NCBI RefSeq assembly: GCF_004006295.1
Contig: NZ_CP026095.1
Span: forward strand, 1,784,001 to 1,848,000
DNA from: Peribacillus asahii
GTDB lineage: Bacteria; Bacillota; Bacilli; Bacillales; DSM-1321
Direction: 5' to 3'
DNA: 64,000 bases
Below the pieces are notes generated by a model. The model was not told the DNA's origin. It searched no databases and saw only the letters and a program-made list of their open reading frames with translations. Positions 1-8,477 of the stretch are shown here, piece by piece. Position 1 is the first letter of the stretch. Every line of letters begins with the position of its first letter. A program made the position numbers and the translations under genes.

Positions 1-1637
1 CGAACGAGTGTTTTTTCACGGATTTTTCGTGCTCGGAATGTATCGACATTCCCCACAATTGGGAGTATGCATACTTTATCAGCGATTGGAATAATCGGAA
101 CGGATAATTCATCAACCGTTTCACGATGGCTTTTTAGTAATTCTTCTTTATAGCTGACGAAATATGCTGTATAAGAATCGATATATAAATCAATAATATC
201 GTTTACACGACGCTCTAAAGCAAAAAATTGGTCCATATCAAGCGTCTTTTCAGATTCATTATAGAAAGCTCGGATAGAGTTCCAAATGATGCCGCGAGAT
301 GATTGGAAAAGCTCCCAAGCTAAGTGCATTGGAAATTCAGTTTTAGCACTGCGGACGCCTCTTTCCTTAGCAACATCCATAATTTGTTCGGTTTTTAATT
401 CACTAATATTTTGAGCCACAAGCAGCATAATTGGATTACCGAATTTTTTGTAATTTTCCGTCTCTCCATTTTCATTTAAAAGAGATATTAAATAGCTTTT
501 AGTTGCTTGTAAGTATTGCATCCATTCACTTGTGTAAAAATGGATATTGTTACTTAGAAATTCTGCTAAACTATGTTTCGTGTCAATGGTTTGTACCATA
601 GAATCTCCCCCTGTAAATGGAACTGAATGTTTAAGTGTTTTTTTGAATGATAGAAAGAAAGTGGTTCCTTGTCCTTCCTCGCTTGTTACCCGTATTTTGG
701 CATGATTATTTTGAATCGCATTAAAAACTTGTGCAAGCCCCATTCCTTTTCCATCTTGTTTCATTGTAAAGAACGGAGTACCGAGTAAACGCAATTTATC
801 TTTTGGAATACCAACACCAGAATCTGAGATGCTAAGATGAATATTTTCATAGTCCTCAGTTTGTTCAATAACGAGCGTTCCGCCTTTAGGCATCGCTTCA
901 ATCGCATTTTTAATTAAATTGAACAAAGCTTTTTTGAGTTGATCTTTTTGACCAATAATTCTGATATTTTCATTATCAAATTGTTTAATGACATGGATTG
1001 AATATAGCTGGTTTTGAAATAAAAGCAAAATGGATTCTATTTCAGTGCATATATTAAAATCTATTAATTCCTCTTGCGTAAATTCAGGCTTAGAGACGCT
1101 CATTAAATCATTTAAAATATGAATTGCTCGTTCTAACTCACTTAAAGCAATTTGCGAATATTCACTTTGATCAGTTTGACTAATTAATTGAAGAAATCCT
1201 TTTACGGCTGTTAAAGGATTGCGAACTTCGTGGGCAATTCCTGCTGCCATTTCTCCAATTGACGATAGTAAATGATTATTCAAATTTGTATGATCATGAT
1301 GCTGCTGCAGGTAATGAAGGTTAAATATGTAAAGATAAATATTCTGTCCCTTTTGATCTTCCGGCGTTTTATGGAATAAAAAAAAGTAAGGCTGTGAATC
1401 GATTGTTGCCATAAATTCATTATGTTTACCCATGAAACATTCATGAAGCTTTGCTTTCACTTCTTTGTTTTTAATTTGATGAAACAAATAGTTTGTGTCA
1501 CTTTCATCTGATAATAACAGCCTTTTTGCTTTATCATTAACACTTTGAATTGTACCATCAGGGTGAAGTTCAATTAGACCATATGAAATTTCATGAGCGG
1601 CGAGTGATGTGGTCAAAGTATCTAACCGTCCTTTCAT
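1..1637 (-). CDS. Histidine kinase fused to RsbR-type N-domain and STAS domain (partial)
   Basis: Read from ATG at 1637 without a stop to the window edge, at least 545 residues. Residues 1-115 form a PAS-like sensor. The dimerisation/phosphoacceptor helix carries HEVRNPLT with His136. An N box (LFNLIKNAIEAM), a G1 box (DSGVGIP) and a G2 region (GKGMGLA) give a complete HATPase by about residue 340. From Met347 the protein becomes an RsbRD-type N-domain (about 347-510), followed by the start of a STAS domain (VPIIPIADKVCILPIVG). RsbR/STAS proteins are stressosome scaffold or antagonist proteins phosphorylated by RsbT-type kinases. A histidine kinase on the same chain is an uncommon architecture. 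The start overlaps the upstream rsbT-like gene by 47 bases, so the two are probably translationally coupled. An internal GGGGGAG ribosome site precedes in-frame Met347. The C-terminus lies outside the window. Function as an environmental sensor is inferred. Confidence 0.85.
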   Translation of the reverse strand, partial: MKGRLDTLTTSLAAHEISYGLIELHPDGTIQSVNDKAKRLLLSDESDTNYLFHQIKNKEVKAKLHECFMGKHNEFMATIDSQPYFFLFHKTPEDQKGQNIYLYIFNLHYLQQHHDHTNLNNHLLSSIGEMAAGIAHEVRNPLTAVKGFLQLISQTDQSEYSQIALSELERAIHILNDLMSVSKPEFTQEELIDFNICTEIESILLLFQNQLYSIHVIKQFDNENIRIIGQKDQLKKALFNLIKNAIEAMPKGGTLVIEQTEDYENIHLSISDSGVGIPKDKLRLLGTPFFTMKQDGKGMGLAQVFNAIQNNHAKIRVTSEEGQGTTFFLSFKKTLKHSVPFTGGDSMVQTIDTKHSLAEFLSNNIHFYTSEWMQYLQATKSYLISLLNENGETENYKKFGNPIMLLVAQNISELKTEQIMDVAKERGVRSAKTEFPMHLAWELFQSSRGIIWNSIRAFYNESEKTLDMDQFFALERRVNDIIDLYIDSYTAYFVSYKEELLKSHRETVDELSVPIIPIADKVCILPIVGNVDTFRARKIREKTLV

Positions 1638-2016
1638 TTAGCCATTTTACGGCCCTAACTTTTGTACCTATATTGACCGTGCTAGTAATATCAAATTCAT
1701 CCATTAAGCGTTTCACTCCTGATAAACCTAAGCCTAATCCTTTTTTGGAAGGAACTACATTATTTAAAGCATCATCAATATTCGCTATTCCGGGACCTCG
1801 ATCAATAGCAATAATTTCAATTTCATAAGGAGGCATCGGATTAATAAAGATTTCTCCTTTATCAGCATAAAAAACAATATTGCGAGCTAATTCCATAATA
1901 GATACAACTAATTTGGTTTGATCGCTTTTATTTAGTCCGCAATTCTCTGCAACTTTTTTCCCGATTGTACTAGCCATGTACACATCATCTTCTCGATCAA
2001 TAATGATTTTATACAA
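1591..2016 (-). CDS. RsbT-like serine/threonine switch kinase (anti-sigma-type HATPase)
   Basis: The 141-residue protein is one GHKL ATPase domain of RsbT size (usually about 133). The N box reads MELARNIVFYA near residue 41-51, the G1 box DRGPGI near 72-77, and the glycine-rich lid KKGLGLGLSG near 90-99. In the family, RsbT phosphorylates STAS proteins (RsbS/RsbR) and, once released, activates a PP2C phosphatase. This gene directly precedes and overlaps the kinase-RsbR-STAS fusion, a likely substrate or partner. No rsbS or rsbU-like gene is visible in the window; they may lie beyond the left edge or be absent. Confidence 0.85.
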   Translation of the reverse strand: MYKIIIDREDDVYMASTIGKKVAENCGLNKSDQTKLVVSIMELARNIVFYADKGEIFINPMPPYEIEIIAIDRGPGIANIDDALNNVVPSKKGLGLGLSGVKRLMDEFDITSTVNIGTKVRAVKWLNERTVRYFDHITRRS

Positions 2017-2274
2017 ACCTCTATCAAATCCTTTTCTGTAATAAAACAGGTAGATTTATTTTAACAACATTTTAGCATATTTAGATAAGTCTTGGATAAT
2101 GCTTTCGATAATACTGTAAAAAATTATGTACATCCTACATGAATGGTTGGTAAATAATGTAAAAAAGTGTATCTGCTTATTGGCGTTTTAAAAAGTCGTA
2201 TCGAAAAAATGGTTTCATGATACAATTATTAGGATGGTACATACAAATATTTTGATATAAGGGGAGAGTTAGTA

Positions 2275-2709
2275 GTGAATTTATTATTTCCGTTGCTAGC
2301 TTTGCTTGGCGGAGCAGCTGTAGCAATTCAGAGTCAGATTAACGGGGGGCTAGGAAAAAAAGTAGGTGTGTTAGAAGCTTCATTAATCTCCTTTGGAGTG
2401 GGAACAATTGCTTTATTATTTATTGTTTTATTCTGGGGAAAGGGAAATCTATTGTCTGTTACAGATGTTCCAAAGTGGCAATTGATTGGCGGCTTACTTG
2501 GAGCATTTTTTGTTATTGTAACCGTTTTAGTTGTCCCGAAAATAGGTGTCGCTCCTGCTCTTATTGGAATTGTTGCCGGACAAATCATTATTGGAGCAAT
2601 TGTCGATCATTTTGGTCTATTTGGCGGGCAGCGTATCCCAATTAATATACAAAAAGTGGCTGCGATTGCTTTGTTATTTGCTTCATTATACTTGTTTAAT
2701 CATAAGTAG
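2275..2709 (+). CDS. DMT-superfamily small membrane protein (YdcZ/DUF606 type)
   Basis: A 144-residue hydrophobic protein with about five membrane segments, starting at GTG after AGGGGAGAG. The opening FPLLALLGGAAVAIQSQING and the glycines in the later helices are typical of the YdcZ (DUF606) half-size drug/metabolite transporter family, which often acts as paired subunits. Only one copy is seen here, so it may form a homodimer. It stands alone between the divergent kinase pair and the sigma-54 promoter of the thiolase. Substrate unknown. Confidence 0.75.
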   Translation: MNLLFPLLALLGGAAVAIQSQINGGLGKKVGVLEASLISFGVGTIALLFIVLFWGKGNLLSVTDVPKWQLIGGLLGAFFVIVTVLVVPKIGVAPALIGIVAGQIIIGAIVDHFGLFGGQRIPINIQKVAAIALLFASLYLFNHK

Positions 2710-2750
2710 GTGTGCTCTAGATAGGTCCCTCTTTTGAATTCTTTTGGATT

Positions 2751-2766
2751 TGGCACAATTCTTGCA
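2751..2766 (+). promoter_or_regulatory. Sigma-54 (-24/-12) promoter of the thiolase gene
   Basis: TGGCAC, five bases (AATTC), then TTGCA is an exact match to the -24/-12 consensus for SigL/RpoN. It sits about 115 bases before the thiolase start. A sigma-54 enhancer-binding regulator is encoded immediately downstream, which supports the call. Confidence 0.9.
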
Positions 2767-2879
2767 TATATAATCAATGACACAAAAGCTGAATATAATC
2801 AGTAAGTAGTGTTGTTAAATGAAGAAAGAATGGTTGCTGCATGTGATTTGAAAGAATGAAAAAGAGGGAGGAGAAACAC

Positions 2880-4058
2880 ATGAGAGAAGTAGTTATTGTT
2901 GGAGCTGCAAGAACACCGATTGGTACGTTTGGAGGTAGTCTAGCCGGAGTATCAGCAGTCGAATTAGGCGTTGTGGCTGCGAAGGAAGCTATTAAACGTG
3001 CGAATATACAAGCTGATATGATTGATGAAGTCTTGATAGGTAATATTTTATCAGCTGGTTTAGGACAAAATGTAGCACGGCAGGTGGCGATTCACGCTGG
3101 AATTCCGGAAACGACTCCTGCTTTAACTGTTAACAAACTATGTGGCTCAGGCCTTCGAACCGTGATTATGGGAGCGCAGTTTATTTCACTCGGTGATGCA
3201 GATGTGATTCTTGCGGGGGGGATTGAGAGCATGAGCAATGCCCCGTATATTCTTCCTAATTATCGCTGGGGTCAGAGAGCAGGACATGCAGAAGCGGTTG
3301 ATTCTATGATTTACGATGGCTTAACAGACGTTTTTAATCAATATCATATGGGGATAACAGCTGAGAATATTGCTGAAAAGTGGGAAATTAGCCGTGAAAG
3401 ACAGGATGAATTTGCTTTACTTAGTCAACAAAAAGCGGAAAAGGCCCAGATTGCTGGTCGGTTTGATGCGGAAATTGCTGCTGTTGAAATCAAAAAGAAG
3501 GGTAAAACGATTGTGGTTAACCAAGATGAATATCCACGACATGGTTTGACAATAGAGCAGCTTGCTAAATTGCGCCCAGCTTTTAAAGAAAATGGAACTG
3601 TTACAGCAGGGAATGCATCTGGTATTAATGATGGCGGGGCAATGCTTGTGCTGATGGCAAAAGAAAAAGCTGAGCAGTTAGGGCTTAATATTTTGGCAAC
3701 CATCACATCTTATGCGAATGCGGCTCTTGATCCGGCTATTATGGGGTATGCACCAGTACCGGCAGTGAAAAAAGCATTAACAAAAGCAGGATTAACAGTG
3801 AACGATATTGATGTAGTTGAATTGAATGAAGCATTTGCTGCCCAATCGCTTGCTGTACTTCAAGACCTGGAGTTAGATCCACGTAAAGTGAATGTTAATG
3901 GTGGGGCTATTGCTTTAGGTCATCCAATCGGTGCATCTGGCGCTCGAATTTTAGTTACATTGCTGTATGAAATGAAGCGCAGTCAAGCGAAAAGAGGGCT
4001 TGCATCTTTATGTATTGGCGGCGGGCAAGGATCAGCTCTAGTGATAGAACGACATTAA
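2880..4058 (+). CDS. Acetyl-CoA C-acetyltransferase (thiolase)
   Basis: A 392-residue thiolase-superfamily enzyme. The nucleophile Cys88 lies in NKLCGSGL, the active-site His in [16 protein letters not shown], and the second catalytic Cys in LCIGGGQG near the end. It cleaves acetoacetyl-CoA into two acetyl-CoA, or runs the reverse condensation. ATG 2880 is preferred because GGGAGGAG lies 7 bases upstream; an upstream in-frame ATG at 2856 lacks this. It is driven by the sigma-54 promoter at 2751 and sits with the regulator and the CoA-transferase genes scoAB, so degradation of acetoacetate or short-chain acids is the likely role. Confidence 0.92.
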   Translation: MREVVIVGAARTPIGTFGGSLAGVSAVELGVVAAKEAIKRANIQADMIDEVLIGNILSAGLGQNVARQVAIHAGIPETTPALTVNKLCGSGLRTVIMGAQFISLGDADVILAGGIESMSNAPYILPNYRWGQRAGHAEAVDSMIYDGLTDVFNQYHMGITAENIAEKWEISRERQDEFALLSQQKAEKAQIAGRFDAEIAAVEIKKKGKTIVVNQDEYPRHGLTIEQLAKLRPAFKENGTVTAGNASGINDGGAMLVLMAKEKAEQLGLNILATITSYANAALDPAIMGYAPVPAVKKALTKAGLTVNDIDVVELNEAFAAQSLAVLQDLELDPRKVNVNGGAIALGHPIGASGARILVTLLYEMKRSQAKRGLASLCIGGGQGSALVIERH

Positions 4059-4130
4059 TTGTCTAATATGGTCAAATTTTCTTGTTTCATGTTATAATTT
4101 GTAAGGTGACATGGGGTAAGGAGAGTGAAG

Positions 4131-5504
4131 ATGACCATTAGTAAAAATCAGAAAGTTTCGTTAATTGCGTGGGAAGATATTTTAGAGTACGCTTACGACG
4201 GTTTCGTTATGGTTGATTCAGAGGGATATATTCAAATACTAACTCAAGCGTATGCTGATTTTCTTGGCGTTAGTCGGGAAAACGCAGTAGGAAAGCATGT
4301 AACAGAAGTTATTGAAAATACTCGAATGCATGTAGTAGCTAAAACAGGGAAGCAAGAGAGAGCCGCATTACAAAGAATTAAAGAAAATTATATTATTGCA
4401 ACTAGATTACCAATATTGAAGAAAGGAAAAAGTGTAGGGGCTGTCGGGAAAATTTTATTTAAAAATGTAGGAGAATTCACAGCTTTGTCCAAACGAATCC
4501 AATCTCTTGAAAAGGAACTGAAAAAGTATAAAGGAGCGTTTCGTGAAGGCAATACAGCTTCTTATACATTTGAGGGGTTGATTGGTGAAAGCGAGGTGTT
4601 TTTGGCAGTAAAACAGCAGGCGAAACGAGTAGCAAAAAGTGATTCAAATGTATTGCTCCTAGGGGAAAGTGGTACAGGAAAGGAGCTGTTTGCCCACTCT
4701 ATTCATAATGAAAGCCTGCGTTCTATGGGGTTTTTTGTGAAAGTGAATTGTGCTGCTATCCCGACAGATCTTATAGAATCAGAGCTGTTTGGCTATGAAG
4801 ACGGTTCGTTTACCGGTGCTAAAAAAGGTGGAAAAGCAGGGAAATTCGAAGCTGCAGATGGTGGGACTATTTTTCTTGATGAGATCGGTGAGTTACCGAT
4901 GCATATGCAGGTGAAATTACTACGGGTTTTACAAGAAAAGGAGATTGAGCGTATTGGATCTCCAAGTAGTATCTCGGTTGATGTAAGGGTCATTGCTGCG
5001 ACTAATCGAAATTTAGCCGAAATGGTTGAAAAAGGTGAATTTCGACTTGATTTGTATTATCGGCTAAAGGTAATGGAACTGACCATACCTTCGTTAAAAG
5101 AGCGAAAAGAGGATATTAATATTTTAGTAAGATACTTTGTTGAAAAATACCAATGTATCATGAACAAATCTATTCAAGGTATAGATGATGACACGCTCCG
5201 CTTGCTTTCTTCCTATTATTGGCCAGGAAACATACGGGAGTTAGAAAACGTGATTGAACGTGCGTTAAATATTGTAGAAGAGGAGGAAATGATTACAGTT
5301 GAACATTTACCTGAAGAAATAACGGGGGTTCAAAATATCATTACGATTCATCCGCTGGCTCAAGTGATGGAAGAAACGGAGCGAATGACGATTATCGCCT
5401 GCTTACGACTTACACAAGGAAATAAATCGGAAGCAGCCAAACAATTGGGGATTAGCCGCACAACGCTGTATGAAAAAATGAATAAATATGGCTTGCTGCC
5501 TTAG
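4131..5504 (+). CDS. Sigma-54-dependent transcriptional activator (PAS-AAA-Fis)
   Basis: The 457-residue enhancer-binding protein has a PAS sensor at about 15-115, a AAA+ domain at about 145-375 and a Fis-type helix-turn-helix at the end (NKSEAAKQLGISRTTLYEKM). Walker A is GESGTGKE and Walker B GTIFLDEIGELP. The sigma-54 contact loop reads GSFTGA, not the usual GAFTGA. There is no receiver domain, so it should sense a ligand through PAS rather than take phosphate. ATG 4131 has AAGGAG at the right distance; GTG 4125 is too close. A TATAAT box at about 4093 suggests its own sigma-A promoter. The likely targets are the neighbouring thiolase and perhaps scoAB. Confidence 0.9.
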   Translation: MTISKNQKVSLIAWEDILEYAYDGFVMVDSEGYIQILTQAYADFLGVSRENAVGKHVTEVIENTRMHVVAKTGKQERAALQRIKENYIIATRLPILKKGKSVGAVGKILFKNVGEFTALSKRIQSLEKELKKYKGAFREGNTASYTFEGLIGESEVFLAVKQQAKRVAKSDSNVLLLGESGTGKELFAHSIHNESLRSMGFFVKVNCAAIPTDLIESELFGYEDGSFTGAKKGGKAGKFEAADGGTIFLDEIGELPMHMQVKLLRVLQEKEIERIGSPSSISVDVRVIAATNRNLAEMVEKGEFRLDLYYRLKVMELTIPSLKERKEDINILVRYFVEKYQCIMNKSIQGIDDDTLRLLSSYYWPGNIRELENVIERALNIVEEEEMITVEHLPEEITGVQNIITIHPLAQVMEETERMTIIACLRLTQGNKSEAAKQLGISRTTLYEKMNKYGLLP

Positions 5505-5506
5505 AA

Positions 5507-5539
5507 AAGGTTTCCTCTTGAGTAAGAGGGAACTTTTTT
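5507..5539 (+). terminator. Rho-independent terminator after the sigma-54 activator
   Basis: A stem pairing AAGG-TTTCCTCTT with AAGAGGGAACTT across a GAGT loop, followed directly by a T run, just after the stop codon. Confidence 0.8.
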
Positions 5540-6003
5540 ATTGGCTATTTATCAAGAGAATATCACCGGTAAGGCATAGTTTATAAGTGAAAAGAAAGAT
5601 GTGTTAGATATTTCGTACAATGGAAGTAAAGTAGCGTATTTTGTGTAAGGAAATCTGTACAGTATGGAAGAAGTTTAGAGAATATTGTCTTAAAAATGAA
5701 CAACTTTAGAAAATTTTCAAGTTACCAGCTAGAATCATTTGACAAAAATATCATAATTTTTGCATAATTATATATAAGAGGAATAATATAGTAGGTTTCT
5801 GTAAAAATTCTGCAAAAAGGTAGATAAACATATGTATTTTTTCAGAATATGCAAAAACCTCGTATAAGTTTAGAAGTTTTACATACAATTGCTTCGATGG
5901 TGTATGGCCATATAATTTTGGTTGCTGTTAGAGATTTGCTACATACACACTATTTTTAGTTTCAATTGATCCAAAGATTAATAGTATAAGAGGAGATGGA
6001 AAA
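5540..6003 (+). promoter_or_regulatory. Long upstream region of scoAB with a sigma-A promoter candidate
   Basis: About 460 bases without a gene. TTGACA at 5739-5744 and CATAAT at 5763-5768 (18-base spacer) form a good sigma-A promoter, leaving a leader of about 230 bases. Two short related words, ATTCTGCAAAAA (about 5808) and AGAATATGCAAAAA (about 5843), lie within the leader. I found no canonical TGGCAC-N5-TTGC element here, so sigma-54 control of scoAB is not shown by sequence. Confidence 0.5.
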
Positions 6004-6699
6004 ATGGGGAAAGTTATATCATCATTAGACGATGCAATTAAACAGATTCAGGATGGAGCAACGATTGTTGTTGGCGGCTTTGGGTTATGTGGAATTCCGG
6101 AAAAGCTGATTCTTAGTTTACGTGATCAAGGGGTTAAAGACTTAACAATCGTTAGTAACAACTGTGGGATCGACGATTGCGGTTTAGGTTTATTATTAGA
6201 AAATAAACAAATTAAAAAAATGATGGCTTCGTATGTGGGAGAAAACAAATTGTTTGAACAGCAATTTTTAAGTGGTGAACTTGAGGTCGAGTTAATTCCA
6301 CAAGGTACATTGGCGGAGCGTTTAAGAGCAGGGGGAGCAGGGATTCCGGCTTTTTATACAGCAACAGGGGTTGGGACTGAAGTAGCAAAGGGAAAAGAGC
6401 ATAAGGAGTTTGATGGAAAGACCTATATCATGGAACAAGGAATCGTAGGTGATTTCGCATTTGTTAAAGCATGGAAGGCAGATCCTTTTGGCAATCTTGT
6501 CTTTCGAAAAACAGCACGAAATTTTAATCCAGTCGTAGCGACAGCTGGAAAGATTACAATTGCTGAAGTAGAAGAGTTAGTTGGAATAGGTGAACTTGAT
6601 CCAGATGAAATTCATACACCGGGCGTGTACGTTCAAAAAGTTTTTGTAGGGGAAAATTATGAAAAACGAATCGAAAAGCTTACGACAGCTAATGCATAA
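6004..6699 (+). CDS. scoA: 3-oxoacid CoA-transferase subunit A
   Basis: A 231-residue alpha subunit of a succinyl-CoA:3-oxoacid (or related) CoA-transferase. The family opening is present ([25 protein letters not shown]), as is the glycine-rich stretch around [18 protein letters not shown]. With subunit B it moves CoA from succinyl-CoA to acetoacetate. The adjacent thiolase would split the acetoacetyl-CoA. AGAGGAGATGG precedes the ATG. The next gene starts 15 bases after the stop, so the two form an operon. The exact acid substrate (acetoacetate, butyrate or other) cannot be fixed from sequence. Confidence 0.9.
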   Translation: MGKVISSLDDAIKQIQDGATIVVGGFGLCGIPEKLILSLRDQGVKDLTIVSNNCGIDDCGLGLLLENKQIKKMMASYVGENKLFEQQFLSGELEVELIPQGTLAERLRAGGAGIPAFYTATGVGTEVAKGKEHKEFDGKTYIMEQGIVGDFAFVKAWKADPFGNLVFRKTARNFNPVVATAGKITIAEVEELVGIGELDPDEIHTPGVYVQKVFVGENYEKRIEKLTTANA

Positions 6700-6714
6700 A
6701 GGAGAGAAGCGATA

Positions 6715-7365
6715 ATGACAAATCGAAATGCAATTTTAAAACGTGCGGTTAAAGAAATACAAGATGGAATGTGCGTTAACCTAGGAATTGGTATGCCAAC
6801 TTTAATTGCCAATATGATACCGGATGATTTCAATGTTATGCTTCAATCGGAAAATGGATTACTTGGTATCGGTGCATATCCGAAAGAGTCAGAAGTTGAT
6901 CCAGATCTAATTAATGCAGGGAAAGAAACAGTAACAGCAAGAGTAGGTGCTTCATTTTTTGATAGTGCTGAATCCTTTGCGATGATTCGAGGCGGACATA
7001 TTGATTTGGCCATTCTTGGTGGAATGGAAGTTTCACAAAATGGTGATTTAGCAAACTGGATGATTCCAGGGAAGTTAGTAAAAGGAATGGGAGGCGCGAT
7101 GGATTTAGTACAAGGAGCTAAACGAATCGTTGTCATTATGGACCATGTCAATAAACACGGTGAATCCAAGGTCAAGAAAACGTGTACGCTTCCTTTAACA
7201 GGTCAAGGCGTTGTGCAATGTTTAATTACGGAACTTGCTGTTTTCCAATTTACTAACGGCAAGATGGAATTAGTGGAATTACAAGAAGGCGTTACATTAG
7301 AAGAAGTAAAAGAAAAAACGGAAGCTGATTTTATTGTAAGTGAGTCATTGAAGATTAACAGTTAA
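6715..7365 (+). CDS. scoB: 3-oxoacid CoA-transferase subunit B
   Basis: A 216-residue beta subunit carrying the catalytic glutamate in QSENGLLG (Glu46), which forms the glutamyl-CoA thioester in this family. NLGIGMPTL and the GG(H/M) motifs further on are also typical. It is preceded by AAGGAGAG and ends at a terminator. It works only with the A subunit just upstream. Confidence 0.92.
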   Translation: MTNRNAILKRAVKEIQDGMCVNLGIGMPTLIANMIPDDFNVMLQSENGLLGIGAYPKESEVDPDLINAGKETVTARVGASFFDSAESFAMIRGGHIDLAILGGMEVSQNGDLANWMIPGKLVKGMGGAMDLVQGAKRIVVIMDHVNKHGESKVKKTCTLPLTGQGVVQCLITELAVFQFTNGKMELVELQEGVTLEEVKEKTEADFIVSESLKINS

Positions 7366-7385
7366 TTTTCATTATTGTAAAAGGG

Positions 7386-7416
7386 GAAGCCGCGATATGT
7401 GGTTTCTCTTTTTTTG
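7386..7416 (+). terminator. Terminator after scoAB
   Basis: GAAGCCGC and GTGGTTTC pair with two G-U wobbles around GATAT, followed by TCTTTTTTT. Confidence 0.7.
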
Positions 7417-7495
7417 TTCTTGTTAAACGAATAATGGCTACATATAAGAAACAAACTATGGATATTTGTAAATAGTAAAGTGGTGGTGATGTTTT

Positions 7496-8398
7496 TTGAA
7501 GCAAGTGGATTGTGTGATAATCGGTGGTGGAATTGCAGGTTTGCAGGCGGCGATTCAGTTAGGAAGGTATAAACATGATGTCCTAGTGATTGATTCGAAT
7601 CAAGGCAGATCAACAATATGCAGGTGTTACCATAATATTTTAGGGTGGCCGGACGGTGTAAGTGGACAAGAAATCAGGAAGCTAGGTAAGTTGCATGCAG
7701 AGAAATATGGCGTTCATTTTCTACATGATGTAGTAACCACGTTAAAAAAAGAAAGCAATCATTTTTATTTAGAAACAGAGCAGCATGCCAAATTCGAAGC
7801 AAAAACAATTTTTTTGGCAACAGGTCTTGTCGACCACCTTCCCAAATTAGAAAATTTAGTAACCTGTCTTGGTACTGATATATATGTATGTCCCGATTGC
7901 GATGGGTATGAAGTTTCAGGCAAAAAAACGGTAGTATTAGGTGCTGGGAATACAGGAGCTGATATGGCGGTTACATTAGCTTACTGGTCAAATAATATTA
8001 TTTATATTAATCATAATCAGTCGGCGGTTGACGTAACTAAGCTAGATGAGTTAGAAAAGCATCGTATCAAAATTGTTTATGAACAAATTGAAAAAATTAT
8101 ATTGGATGAAAAACAGCATTTTGCTGGGATCTTACTAAAAAATGGTGAAGTGATGGAGGCGGAACGTGGTTTTGTCGCGTTTGGTGGAAATAAAATCAAC
8201 TATGAACTGGCCGAGACAGTAGGCGTTGAGTTGACCGAAAATAAACATGTATTAGTTAACCCACGTACAAAAGAAACGAATATAAAGGGTGTGTGGGCAG
8301 GCGGAGATTTAGCAGCACACTCTGAGCAAGTAACCATTGCAATGGGCGATGGCTCTCAAGCAGCAATTTGGATTCATAAAAGATTGCTGGAACAGTAA
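7496..8398 (+). CDS. FAD/NAD(P)-dependent oxidoreductase, thioredoxin-reductase-like
   Basis: A 300-residue two-domain flavoprotein. The FAD fingerprint VIIGGGIAGLQAAIQLGRY is at residues 7-25, a CxxC site reads CPDCDGYEV near residue 131-139, and a nucleotide-binding GAGNTGAD follows near 150. The C-terminal GVWAGGD is the second FAD motif. Thioredoxin reductases usually have CATCDG; the Pro-Asp inside this CxxC, and the lone gene context, suggest a related reductase of unknown disulfide partner. The start is TTG at 7496 behind GGTGGTGAT. It is monocistronic between two terminators. Confidence 0.8.
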   Translation: MKQVDCVIIGGGIAGLQAAIQLGRYKHDVLVIDSNQGRSTICRCYHNILGWPDGVSGQEIRKLGKLHAEKYGVHFLHDVVTTLKKESNHFYLETEQHAKFEAKTIFLATGLVDHLPKLENLVTCLGTDIYVCPDCDGYEVSGKKTVVLGAGNTGADMAVTLAYWSNNIIYINHNQSAVDVTKLDELEKHRIKIVYEQIEKIILDEKQHFAGILLKNGEVMEAERGFVAFGGNKINYELAETVGVELTENKHVLVNPRTKETNIKGVWAGGDLAAHSEQVTIAMGDGSQAAIWIHKRLLEQ

Positions 8399-8404
8399 TG
8401 CAAG

Positions 8405-8441
8405 AAAAAATCCCTAGGATGCGCTTCCTTAGGGATTTTTC
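8405..8441. terminator. Bidirectional terminator between convergent genes
   Basis: AAAAATCCCTA pairs perfectly with TAGGGATTTTT. The flanking A and T runs let it serve both the oxidoreductase (+) and the chemoreceptor (-). Confidence 0.85.
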
Positions 8442-8477
8442 TTATCATGAGCCGATTAGTATAATGAATGACTCTAC

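Noticed and set aside
1550..1828. 92-codon plus-strand frame
   Set aside because: It lies antisense over the kinase/RsbT overlap, which reads convincingly on the minus strand.
5880..6000. Possible second sigma-54 promoter before scoA (TGGCC...GGTTGCT)
   Set aside because: The GG and GC elements are about 18 bases apart, not the required 12, so it does not fit.
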